Origin: Setoptus koraiensis
Taxonomy: Eukaryota; Arthropoda
NCBI GenBank assembly: GCA_048013815.1
Contig: CM106586.1
Location: 2,170,001 to 2,234,000 of the forward strand
Reading direction: 5' to 3'
DNA length: 64,000 nt
Every line of letters begins with the position of its first letter. Position 1 is the stretch's first letter. The translations under genes and the position numbers were made by a program. The notes beneath the pieces were generated by a model. It made no database searches, was not told where the DNA came from, and worked only from the letters and a program-made list of their open reading frames with translations. Below are positions 38,939-49,900 of the stretch, in pieces.

Positions 38939-39750
38939 AGAGGACTTGTAAGAATCGATGATTTATTCTATCAACAATATTCATGTCGGACAATATTAAC
39001 GTGAAATTGTGTGTCTATATGACTTTCAAAAATGTGTTAGAAATTTATGCAACAATAAAGTACAAAACCAGTGTAATACACTAGTGATGTTAAGAAGGTG
39101 ATTAATCAATGCAGTAATAATACTGATTAGTTTCGACGATTATCGACGTGACGATTGATTGAAAAGAGCGGTACAAACCCGGGAGGGAAAAGTGGGAGCC
39201 TCCCGAGGGGAGGGCAACTCCCCACCTCCGACGATAGATATGGCCAGAATTGCTTATGAATTGCCCGCCATTAGCAACTTGCGCGCATGCTCGGACGTGG
39301 CGATTCTCAGGGCTCGCCCATGGTCGACTTGGGCGTGCCCGTTCAAAATGGACATCGAATGCGCACAAGATATTTTGACAACGAAATTCTCTGAATATGC
39401 GCAAAAGACGAAAATTGGTTCAATAGTTCCATTGGTCAGTGTTGAGAACAACGGAACTTTTGAATTTAGCGGCTACGTCTGCGCATATAGCGAGAGGCAA
39501 ACTTGCGATCATTATGGTACCCAATATCGCGTATAAAAATAGTAACGGTCAATTGTGTGAATTTGAATATTTATCTAATTTTTACTATTCAACAATAGTA
39601 ATCAGGACAGGCATTTCATTTTAGAAATCGTTCAATATAACTAATTGACATATCAACAATCAATAATTATCATCTCCCCTGACAAGCATCCGATAGATAA
39701 GCTAATTTGACTAAATACTAACATAATTAATAATAAATAAAAAAATAAAT
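38939..39750. other. Intergenic stretch between the DUSP19-like and Ala/Lys-rich genes
   Basis: This holds the DUSP19-like 3' UTR (AATAAA at 39054) and then a GC-richer block, 39170-39500, with many CpG and GCGCA motifs before a TATA box. A 125-codon frame at 39159-39536 crosses this block, but its composition looks like promoter DNA and no family is recognised. Confidence 0.5.
39532..39538 (+). promoter_or_regulatory. Probable TATA box of the Ala/Lys-rich gene
   Basis: TATAAAA sits about 215 bp upstream of the ATG at 39751 and directly after the CpG-richer block, placed well for a core promoter. Confidence 0.5.
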
Positions 39751-40170
39751 ATGACTCTAGAAACAAAGGAACAAGTGACCGCTGTAGAGCAACCAACAGC
39801 CACCGACGAACAAACTGAACAGACAAATGACACTCAACAAGTAAAGTCATCGCCCGCTCAAAAATTCTGGGCCAAATTACTAAAGAAGGGTCCTACCCAA
39901 AGCCCCGCAGTCAAGGCAGCTAAAGCCGCGAAAGCCGCAGCAAAAGCCGCTGACGATGCAGCTAAATCAGCTGCTGTTGCAAGGAAGGCTGCTGACGATG
40001 CAGCTAAGGCCGCCACTGCCGCTGCTAAAGCAGAAGAGGAGGCCAAAAAAAGGGAAGAAGAGCAGCTAAGGCAACAAAAAGAGCAGCAAGAAGAACAACA
40101 GAAGCAACAAGAGGCACAGCAGACCGAGCAACCCACCAAGGTTGAAGTGACACCTCAGCCCACCGAATGA
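39751..40170 (+). CDS. Small Ala/Lys/Gln-rich helical protein
   Basis: Single-exon frame of 139 residues with a good AAATAAAT leader before the ATG. After about 30 Thr/Gln/Glu-rich residues comes SPAQKFWAKLLKKGP, then about 55 residues of AKAAKAA / ADDAAK repeats, then a charged EEEAKKREEEQ segment and a Gln-rich tail. The middle would form a long amphipathic or coiled-coil helix. No signal peptide or membrane segment. An AATAAA signal follows at 40268-40273. I do not recognise a family. It is read in the opposite direction to the Piwi gene and converges on it. Confidence 0.65.
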   Translation: MTLETKEQVTAVEQPTATDEQTEQTNDTQQVKSSPAQKFWAKLLKKGPTQSPAVKAAKAAKAAAKAADDAAKSAAVARKAADDAAKAATAAAKAEEEAKKREEEQLRQQKEQQEEQQKQQEAQQTEQPTKVEVTPQPTE

Positions 40171-40267
40171 GATCAACACTGAATGTCCATAACAACCACG
40201 CATTTTATACACCATTTTCAATCAATAATCAACATGTAAATCAGCGTATTAATATCTACAGGACATC

Positions 40268-40273
40268 AATAAA
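40268..40273 (+). terminator. Polyadenylation signal AATAAA of the Ala/Lys-rich gene
   Basis: AATAAA lies about 100 bp after the stop codon at 40170. Confidence 0.55.
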
Positions 40274-40389
40274 TTGACCATGACACTATGATTTTATACC
40301 AATATTATTACCTGACATTATATTCTGATACAATAGACGCAGAGCACATTTTAATCGCATTCGTGTATCTCCTACTTGACTTCAACATA

Positions 40390-40395
40390 TTTATT
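40390..40395 (-). terminator. Polyadenylation signal of the Piwi gene
   Basis: TTTATT on the + strand, AATAAA on the minus strand, lies about 50 bp beyond the Piwi stop codon. Confidence 0.6.
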
Positions 40396-40441
40396 CTCGA
40401 ATGTAGTACCTTAATGCACTGGTTTGTTGAAAATCAACTAG

Positions 40442-42359
40442 TTACAAGAAATGTAGCTTGTTTCTGAGCCGGGCATGTGGGGCCTGTTTCAGGTGGTCCC
40501 CCACCAAGCGGACTAATTTCGTGGCATACTGACACGGAGCTGGTACGCTCATGAAATCTCTATTGAAGTAAATTTGACACAGTTTCAAAGCAAGATCTTG
40601 ATGCTCTGTTACACCATACTTCGTCTCATCCAGAGCTACTCTGTACAAAGTCGGATTGACAAACCGTCTATCTGATTTCGCGCTCGTCATTAAGAATCCC
40701 TTCGAAATTTCCCGCGAATCTATAACAGTTCCAGCTACAGAATTCTCTACCTTAGCATCAGCGTCCACTTGTGGTACATATTTGAAAAATCTCGCTGAAT
40801 TATTTCTATCAACGTGTACTATAGATAACAAAATCCTCAGGCTTGCATGCCATTTCTCCAGAGTAGGCTTCAAGATTTCAAGAAGCTTGTCAGGATTGTA
40901 ATGTTTCATAATACCCTTAACTCTCTTATTCTCCTCATAGTACAATATGATCTTATGAGGAACCAATGAGTTTTCATTTCTATATCTTGCAACTGCCAAA
41001 CTCACAAATTTTGCCACGAGACTCAACAGAGAGCACTCGTCAAAATTTGGCTCCGCGTCGGAATACCATTTCGTCAAATTAGCATTTAGAGACGAACAGA
41101 ATGCTATGGAGTATTTATATGGTAACCTATTCCGATCACAGTGTAAAGCGAAAGAGCATACTATCATATGACGAGGTAAACTCTTCAGAGACCATGGTTC
41201 GGCCCCGGTTTTAGCCGCAATTTGAATTGCGACTCGTTCCAATAAGCCTTTTGAACTCTCAGAGTTTTGTGCGAGACTTTTCAATGATTGTATTTTGATG
41301 ACTTGCGATGGGACTCCCTTGACAACGGTAAGCAGCTTCTTTATACTATCATACCTTTCTTTCTTATCTGAAGGTACAACGATGAGTACGAGAGAGCATT
41401 GATCTATGTTGAGGAGTGTTCGGATGGTTGAATCCAGCGACCCAATTGATCTAAAATTCTCAACTTCCGAATATGTACATTTGTATGTAAAACCTAAATG
41501 TTCTAACATTTTGGGTAGGTCAAACTTAACAAATTCTTTTAACAGAATATCCATTTCTTTATAAGTAACAATTGTTAGATTACCAACGATCGCTCTACCA
41601 GGAGTGAAAGCTCGAGGGGACATACAGTTGTCAATGTTCAATCTACAATCTTTTTTCATGGTGCCAAGACGTTTGACATCTAGTATGCAAGAAGACACTG
41701 TGATTAGTTGGCCATTTTTTGTCGAACAGCCGTTCTTCTGATTCGTGGGTCTAAAATTGTTTAGCCCATAAAGCGATTCCTGGATAGTTTCATAGAACTT
41801 TTTAATAGACTCAAATTCTTGCGAGGCACTAGATCTTGCTGATGGATACTGTCTGTCTAGTAGACCCAATAAAAAGCAAAATTCCGGTATTAGATAGATA
41901 GGATTTGTAGTTGAGTTTATAGACTTCCCATATTCCTTCACCAGAAGAAGAGGTTGACACGTACTTCGATTACTCAATTTAATGTTGTATTTGGCTTCTA
42001 AGTAATTTTTGAACGAGACAACAAGACCATCTTTTGTAGTGAATTCTGAGAAAGGAGTTTTTGTACAGTCGACATCTATAATTTTATAGATTTTGTTATT
42101 GTACAATGTAACAACTTTTTTGTGTCTTAAAGTTTCTTTTATGTGGATCCGAAAGAGGTTTATGGCGACTCTCTGAAATATTTCAACCATGAAATATTCG
42201 CAAGAGTATTTTTGCACGTACAATACCCTAGGTGTAATACTAACTTGCGCACCATGACGTATAACGGATAGTCCATCTACAACATCAATTCCAAACTTGT
42301 GACATATAGTTCGTAGTGATTTAAAGTCGAAATAGTCTCCATGAAGTTTGTTCCACAAA
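40442..42359 (-). CDS. Piwi-clade Argonaute, 5'-truncated, slicer residues lost
   Basis: About 640 residues covering the PAZ region (roughly 60-170), the MID domain (about 265-395) and a full PIWI domain ending in PAPCQYATKLVRLVGDHL...LHFL, the normal Piwi-family terminus. Family members bind piRNAs and silence transposons in the germ line. The slicer tetrad is not kept: where family members read IGFD or GMDV this has VCSFA (residues 403-407); YRDGV is YYEEN (476-480); and the His of PTHY is Leu in NPTLY (571-575). It is therefore probably unable to cut RNA. The apparent Met at 42367 lies in non-genomic linker sequence, so the true N-terminal quarter is absent from this assembly. No introns are seen in the part present. 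Confidence 0.88.
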
Positions 42360-42420
42360 TTATACATATCCTCTCACAAACAACAAAGAGAAAGAAAAGA
42401 AGAGATATGTATACATGATT
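42360..42420. other. Junction 1: embedded SMRTbell adapter-like sequence with flanking linkers
   Basis: Positions 42368-42406 align, with a handful of base drops, to the 45-nt PacBio SMRTbell hairpin adapter: ATCCTCTC at the left, an ACAAACAACAA core, and AAAAGAAGAGAT at the right. On both sides a short linker reads ATGTATA when read outward, then the genomic segment and its reverse complement begin. This is the axis of the apparent palindrome. Confidence 0.85.
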
Positions 42421-45400
42421 GAACAAAACTTCATGGACTATTTCGACTTTAAATCACTACACTATATGTCACATTTGAATTGATGTTAATGACTATCCGT
42501 TATACGTCATGTGCGCAAGTATATACACCTAGGTATTGTACTGCAAAAATAATCTTCGAATATTTCATGTTGAAATATTCAGAAGTCGCCATAAACCTCT
42601 TTCGATCCACATAAAAAAACTTTAAACACAAAAAAGTTTACATTGACAATAACAAAATCTATAAAATTAAGATTCACTGTACAAAAACTCCTTCTCAGAA
42701 TTCACTACAAAGAGGTCTTGTTTCTCGTTCAAAAACTTAGAAGCCAAATACAACATAAATTATAATCGAAGTACTGTCAACCTCTTCTTCGTGAAGGAAT
42801 ATGGAAGTCTATAAACTCAACTACAATCCTATCTATCTAATACCGAATTTGCTTTTTATTGTCTACTAACAACAGTATCCATCAGCAAATCTATCCTCCA
42901 AAATTTGAGTCTATTAAAAAGTTCTATAAACTATCCAAATCGCTTTATGCTAACAATTTAGACCCACGAATCAAAGAACGCTGTTCGACAAAAAATGCCA
43001 ACTAATCACAGTGTCTTCTGCATACTAGATTCAAACGTCTTGCACCATAAAAAAGATTTAATTGAACATTGACAACTTAGTCCCCTCGACTTCACTCTGT
43101 AGAGCGATCTTGTAATCTAACAATTTTACTTATAAAAATGATATTCTGTTAAAAGAATTGTTAAGTTTGACCTACCCAAAATGTTAGAACATTTAGGTTT
43201 TACATACAAATGTACATATCGGAAGTTGAATTTTAGATCAATTGGTCCGATCAACCATCCGAACACTCCTCAACATAGATCAATCTCTCTCGTACTCATC
43301 TTGTACCTTCAGATAAGAAAAAAGTATGATATATAAAAAGCGCTTACCTTGTCAAGAGTCCCATCGCAAGTCATCAAATACAATCATGAAAATCTCGCAC
43401 AAAACTCTAAGTCAAAAGCTTATTGAACGATGCCAATTCAAATTGCGCTAAACCGCCGAACCATGCTCTGAAGAGTTTACCTCGTCATATGATAGATCTC
43501 TTTCGCTTACACTGTGATCAATAGTACCATATAAATACTCCATAGCATTCTGTTCGTCTCTAAATGCAATTGACGAAATGTATTCCGACGCGACCAAATT
43601 TGACGAGTGCTCTCTTTAGTCTCTCAAAATTTGTATTCATTGCAAGTATAAAATAAAACTCTTGTCCTCATAAATCATATTGTACTATGAGAAATAAAGA
43701 TTAAGTATTAGAAACATTACAATCCTACAACTTCTTAAATCTTGAAGCCTACTCGAAATGCATGCAAGCCTAGATTTTGTTATACTATATACACGTTTGA
43801 TAAAATATTCACGAGATTTTTCAAATATTACCACAAGTGACCTGATCTAAGTAAGAAATGTCTGTACTGGAACTGTTATAGATCGCGAAATTTCGAAGGA
43901 TGCTTATGACGAGCGCGAAATCAGATAACGTTTTCAATCCGACTTGTACAATACTCTATGAACAATATGTTAACAGACATCAAATCTTGCTTTGAAACTG
44001 TGCAAATTTACTTCAATAAGATTTCATACGTACCAGCTCCGTTCATATGCCACGAAATTATCCGCTGTGGTGACCACCTGAAACAGCCCCACATCCCGCT
44101 CAGAACAACTACATTTCTTGTAACTAGTTATTTTCAACAAACCAGTCATTAAGTACTACATTCGAGAATAAATATGAGTCATGAATACACAATCATTAAA
44201 AATGTCTCGCTCTATTGTATCAGAATATAATGTCAGTAATAATATTGTATAAAATCATATGTTATTCAATTTATTATGTCCTGTAATATTAATACGCTTT
44301 ACATGCTGATTATTATTGAAAATGTATAAAATCTGGTTTTATGACATTCATGTTATCCATCGTGCTGAGTTCCTGCAACGTGTGGTTGCTCGTCTCTGTC
44401 CTCTTTTGCTTCTTGTTCTCTTGCTCTCTTTTGTGCCTTAGCTGCTTCTTCCCTTTTTTGGCACTCCTCTTCTGCTTAGCACGGCATGCACCGTACTGCA
44501 TCTCAGCACCTCCTTCACAGCAGCTGATTTACTGCATCGCACCTTTTGCTGCGCTTCGCGCTTTAGCTGCCTTGACGCGGCTTTGGGAGACCCTTCTTTA
44601 TAATTTGCCCAGAATTTTGACGCGATGACTTACTTGTTATGTCATTTGTCTGTTTCATTTGTTCTCGTGCTGTTGTTGCTCTACAGCGTCACTTGTTCCT
44701 TTGTTTCTAGAGTCATATTTATTTTTTATTTATATCATTTATGTTATATTTATCAATTACTTATCGATCGATGCTTGTCATGAGAGATTAGTATTGTTGA
44801 TATGTCAATATCATATTGACGATTCTAAAATAAATCCTGTTCTATTACTATGTTAATAGTAAAAATTAGATAAATATTCAAATCACACAATGACCGTACT
44901 ATTTTTATACGATATGTACCATATGATAGCAATTTGCCTCTCCCTATAGCCAACGTACCGCTAAATTCAAAAGTTCCGTGTTCTCACACGGACCAATAAC
45001 TATTGAACCAATTTTCGTCTTTTGCGCATATGTAAGAATTCGTTGTCAAATATCTTGTCCATTCATGTCCATTTGAACGCACCCCAATCGACCATGGCGA
45101 CCCTGAAATCGCCACGCCGAGCATGCCCAAGTTGCTAATGCGCATTCATAACAATTTTGCCATACTATCGTCGAGTGGATTCCCTCCCCTCGAGCTCCCA
45201 CTTTTCCCTCCCGTTGTACCGCTCTTTTCAATCAATCGTCACATCGATAATCGTCGAAACTAATCAGTATTATTACTGCATTGATTAATCACCTTCTTAA
45301 CATCACTAGTGTATTACACTGGTTTTGTACTTTATTGTTGCATAAATTTCTAACACATTTTTGAAAGTCATATAGACACACAATTTCACGTTAATATTGT

Positions 45401-46920
45401 CCGACATGAATATTGTTGATAGAATAAATCATCGATTCTTACAAGTCCTCTTTAATGCGCTTCCTTCAACTGTTTCACGAATCCATCATTGGGTCGCACG
45501 AAGGATCTTGCCTCCTTGACGGCGTTTAGAGCATCGTTAAAGTTGAGCTTCTCTCTTTTCATTAAGTAGGCAACACAGATTGCAGTTGATCTCGACAAAC
45601 CAACTGTTCCCTTACAATGAACAAGAACATTACCTGCTTTTTTCCCCTCATCTATGAAATTGAAACATTCGTCGTATACTTGAGACAACTGAAAATCAGG
45701 ATTGTCCTGAACGTCTACATTCTTGTAACAATATTCACTAGCATATTTATTTTCAACATCGCTAGCCAGGTTCAATATATAGTTATTCCATATATCCAAC
45801 TTTCCTTGTGTTGACAACATCATCATGCTATATTACCGAAAATATAATTAACTATTATCACTCATTTTGCTAGCTTTGATGCAATTATATAAAGAATAAT
45901 ATGTACCTATCAACAAGCCGTACTATATATCCAACTGCAATCTAGTCTTGTTCTTCTGACCTTACATCGCTAATATACGTGCACCTTTGCTCCTCTTTTT
46001 TCAACTAAATTCTCACCTGATGTGTACTACTTTTGCTCACTTTATCTTTACGCTAAAACCTGTCAATGATTAACACAAAGTATCGTGTACGACAAGTTCT
46101 ATTGATTATAATGCCCTCTATTCATATACTCTTTATCTTGGCTCTATATACTGATATAGAACCCAACAGCAAAAAAAATCGTGACATAAATGTATCTAAA
46201 AATAGCAGCTCGTTTTGATTTGCTCGTTTTACTTGTTCCACATCAAACCCGTACAAATGTTTGCTTGCTGTGTTCTCATTATTAGTGAGACGACAGCACT
46301 GAACAATTAACACATCTGCAACATTATACCTCCATCTAGCCCAATTCTACTAATTATCAACAAAAATCAACGAGCTAAAGCAGAATCAATCACGAAAATC
46401 AAAATTACAGCACTCATGAAAGCAGTGATTCATGAATAGATACAGAGCAGTTTTGTATGTGTTCCATGTGTGTATACCGTGTTGTTCAGTCAGCCAAAAA
46501 TTATCAAAAGGTATCAAAAGTGGTATGCATACCGATTTTCCTCTTGAACTAACCCTCTTTGTCTATTACTCAAACATACCCATATTCAATAGAAATAAAT
46601 CTCGCATCCGCTCTCTCACTGTACTCCGACTTGAGCACAACAAGTGTATCAAAATTCACTCTGAATGCCTGTAATCTATTCTTATCCTGCTGTATTTGTC
46701 TAAGACTAACCAATACTAAATACTAACCAATAAATCAACAAAAGATCACAGAGAATTATCATCTACGTCACGTACCTTATAGTCCGAGAGATGCAAGATG
46801 TTTTCAGAGAAAGTATGTTTGGTTCTGGCCGAGCTTTTATAGAGGATATTGCAATAGTAGTACACGACGACTCATAGCGTGTGCTACAATCATCTATTTG
46901 CCACAGCAATAGATACATTG
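42421..46920 (-). repeat. Copy B: reverse-complement copy of segment A (likely read artefact)
   Basis: This runs backwards through Piwi (to about 44110), the Ala/Lys-rich gene (about 44370-44730), the intergenic block, DUSP19-like exon 2 (about 45452-45820), exon 1 and the leader. It is about 10 percent shorter than copy A because of scattered small deletions. Frames are broken evenly in coding and non-coding parts, except for a stretch near 45230-45780 that matches copy A essentially perfectly. These are not extra genes. Confidence 0.9.
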
Positions 46921-46988
46921 CTCACAGTATGTATACATAGCCTCTCTACCACAACATCGAATTAGAGATGAGATATGTATACAATATA
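46921..46988. other. Junction 2: second embedded SMRTbell adapter-like sequence
   Basis: Positions 46939-46974 again resemble the SMRTbell adapter in the same orientation as junction 1 (CCTCTCTACCACAACA at the left, TTAGAGATGAGAT at the right), but with more damage. The flanking linkers, 46921-46938 and 46975-46988, both read ATGTATACA outward and are absent from copy A's left edge. Confidence 0.75.
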
Positions 46989-49900
46989 CAATGTATATGA
47001 TGTGAACAATAGAGATGTAAAGACATATCAACTATGACGTCGTAATCCCGTTAATCGATTAAAGATCCTCTATAAAAGCACGACCTAGTACTGCAACCAA
47101 ACAAACCTGCTCTGATAACAAAGATTGATATATGACGTAAGGTAGCCGCTGAACGAGATGACTAACATTCTCTGATACTTTTGTTGAGCACTGTGTTAGT
47201 ATATATCTCTGTCTCGCGTAGACAAATCTACAGCAGAGAAAGCAAGAGATTACCAGCATTACCACAGTAACTCTTGTGATACAAACTTTGTGCTCAATCG
47301 AGTACAGAAGACCGAGAATCAGATTTACTTCTATTTAATATTATGTTATAACTAACAAAAGGTTAGATCAGAAAAAATCGTAAATGCATACCATTTTGCA
47401 CTACCTCTTATACATTTCTCTGCCATGACTGAACAACAACGTATACAACACCATGAACACACCATACAAACTGCTCCCTCTATCTATTCATCGCAATACC
47501 ACCTGCTCCCTTCATGAGTGCTGAATTCTGATTCTAGATGACTCCGTTACTCCCTTGATTTGCTTGATATTATCAGAATTTCTCAGCTGATAATAAGTGC
47601 AAGACTGCTAATTGCTCATCTTCGCTCTCAACTAATATAAACACACATCTAAGCAATCATTTGTACGGTTTGATTGAACAAGTAAAACGACAAATCCAAA
47701 CAGCTGCTACTTTTACGCATACACTTTATTCACATTTTTTTCTTCTGTTTCTCACTATCAGTACTATAGAGCCAATAAATAGTATATGATACCGAGCATA
47801 TATATACAATAAAATTTGTCGTCACACGCATACTTGCATTTCAATCAATGAAAGTCTCACAGCGTAACTGAATATTGAGACAAAAGTATAGACACCATCA
47901 TGAATTTAGTGAAAAAGAGACATAACCGCTATACTATCTACGATGCTCAATCAAGAAAACAAAGAAAGCTAACTTCAATTACTTATAGAACCGCTTGTTG
48001 ATAGTAAATATCTATTCTCTATTATTAATTGCCAATCAAACGACAAACCATGATACTAACTATTATTATCATTTCTCCGTAATATACATCCAATTTGCTC
48101 AACACAAAAATCTGATACTTATGATACTCTATATTGAACCTGCTAGCGATTTAAAATAAATATCTAGATATTGTACAAAATGTAACGTCAGAACATCCTA
48201 TTTCAGTGTCTCAGATACACGAATTTCAATTCATAGATGAGAAAAAGCATATGTTCTTGTTCATGTAAGGACATTGTTTCGAATCAACTCAATCTGTGCC
48301 TACTTAATATAAAAGACTCAACTTTACGATCGCGTCTAAACGCCGTCAAGAGCAAGATCCTCGTGCACCCAATATGATCGGAAACAGTTGAAGAACGCAT
48401 TATAAGACTTGTAAGAATCGATGATTTATGTCTATCAACAATATCATGTCGACAATATTAACGAATTGTGTCTATATGACTTTCAAATGTGTTAGAAATT
48501 TATGCAACAATAAAGTACAAAACCATGTAATACACTAGTATTGAAGAAGTGATTAATCAATGCAGAATAATACTGATATTTCGACGATTATCTACTGACA
48601 TTAGTGAAAAAGCGTACAAACCCGGAGGAAAGTGAGCCTCCCAGAGCAACTCCCCACACTCGACATAGATATGGCCAAAATTGCTTATGAATCGCCCCCC
48701 ATTACAACTTGCGCGCATGCTCGACTGCGATCTCAGCTCGCCATGTCGACTTGCGTCCCGTTCAAAATGGACATCGAATGCCACAAGATATTTGACAACG
48801 AAATTCTCTAAATATGCGCAAAAGACGAAAATTGTTCAATAGTTCCATTGGTCAGTGTTGAGAACAAACGAACTTTTGAATTTAGCGCTACGTCTGCGCA
48901 TATAGAGAGGCAACTTCGATCATTAGTACCCAATATCGCTATAAAAATATAACGTCAATTGTGTAATTTGAATATTTATCTAATTTTATTATTCAACAAT
49001 AGTAATCAGAACAGCATTTCATTTTAGAAATCGCTCAATATGACTAATTGACAGATCAACAATCAATAATTATCAGCTCCCCTGACAAGCATCCGATAGA
49101 TAAGCTAATTGACTAATACTAACATAATTGATAATAAATAAAAAAAAATATGACTCTAAAACAAAGGAACAATGACCGCTGTAGAGCAACCAACAGCCAC
49201 CGACGAACAAACTGAACAACAAATACACTCAACAAGTAAAGTCATCGCCCCTCAAAAATTCTGCCAAATACTAAAAAGGTCCTACCCAAACCCCGCAGTC
49301 AAGCACTAAACCGCGAAAGCCGCAGCAAAAGCCGCTGACGATGCACTAAATCACTGCTGTTGCAAGAAGCTGCTGACGATGCAGCTAAGGCTGCCACTGC
49401 CGCTGCTAAAGCAAAGAGAGCCAAAAAAAGAAGAAACACTAAGGCAACAAAAAGACAGCAAGAAGAACAACAAACAACAAGAGCACAGCAACCGACAACC
49501 CACCAAGGTTGAAGTGACACCTCAGCCCACCGAATGAGATCAACACTGAATGTCCATAACAACCACCATTTTATACACCATTTTCAATCAATAATCAGCA
49601 TTAAACGTATAATATCACAACATCATAAATGACCATAACACTATGATTTTATACCAATATTATTACCTGACATTATATTCTATACAATAACGCAGACACA
49701 TTTTAATCGCATTCGTATCTCCTACTTGACTTCAACATATTTATTCTCGAATGTATACTTTAATGCACTGTTTTGTTGAAAATCAACTAGTTACAAAATG
49801 ACTGTTTTCTGACCGCATTGCCTTTTCAGGTGGTCCCCCACCAAGCGACTAATTTCGTGCATACTGACACGGAGCTGGTACGCTCATGAATCTCTATTGA

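Larger units (their letters stand above)
37306..42359 (+). repeat. Copy A (genomic master) of a triplicated 5-kb segment
   Basis: This segment holds the DUSP19-like gene, the Ala/Lys-rich gene and the Piwi gene, all with open frames. It recurs as a reverse complement at about 42421-46920 and again forward at about 46989-51502. The left boundary is where similarity to the third copy begins (CAATGTAT at 37306); to its left the sequence is unique. Because only this copy has intact frames, I take it as the real locus. Confidence 0.9.

Noticed and set aside
39159-39536. A 125-codon frame upstream of the Ala/Lys-rich gene
   Set aside because: It overlaps a CpG-rich block ending in a TATA box, shows no family resemblance, and no clear codon pattern. 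More likely promoter DNA.
42360-42367. Met at 42367 as the natural start of the Piwi protein
   Set aside because: Those bases belong to the ATGTATA linker seen at all insert ends. The PAZ domain begins too soon after it and the normal N-terminal domain is absent.
45452-45826. A 124-codon minus-strand frame identical to the DUSP19-like exon 2, which could be taken as a second phosphatase gene
   Set aside because: It lies in copy B, directly opposite the genomic copy at 38556-38938, and its extra N-terminal residues come from damaged intron sequence. It belongs to the read artefact.
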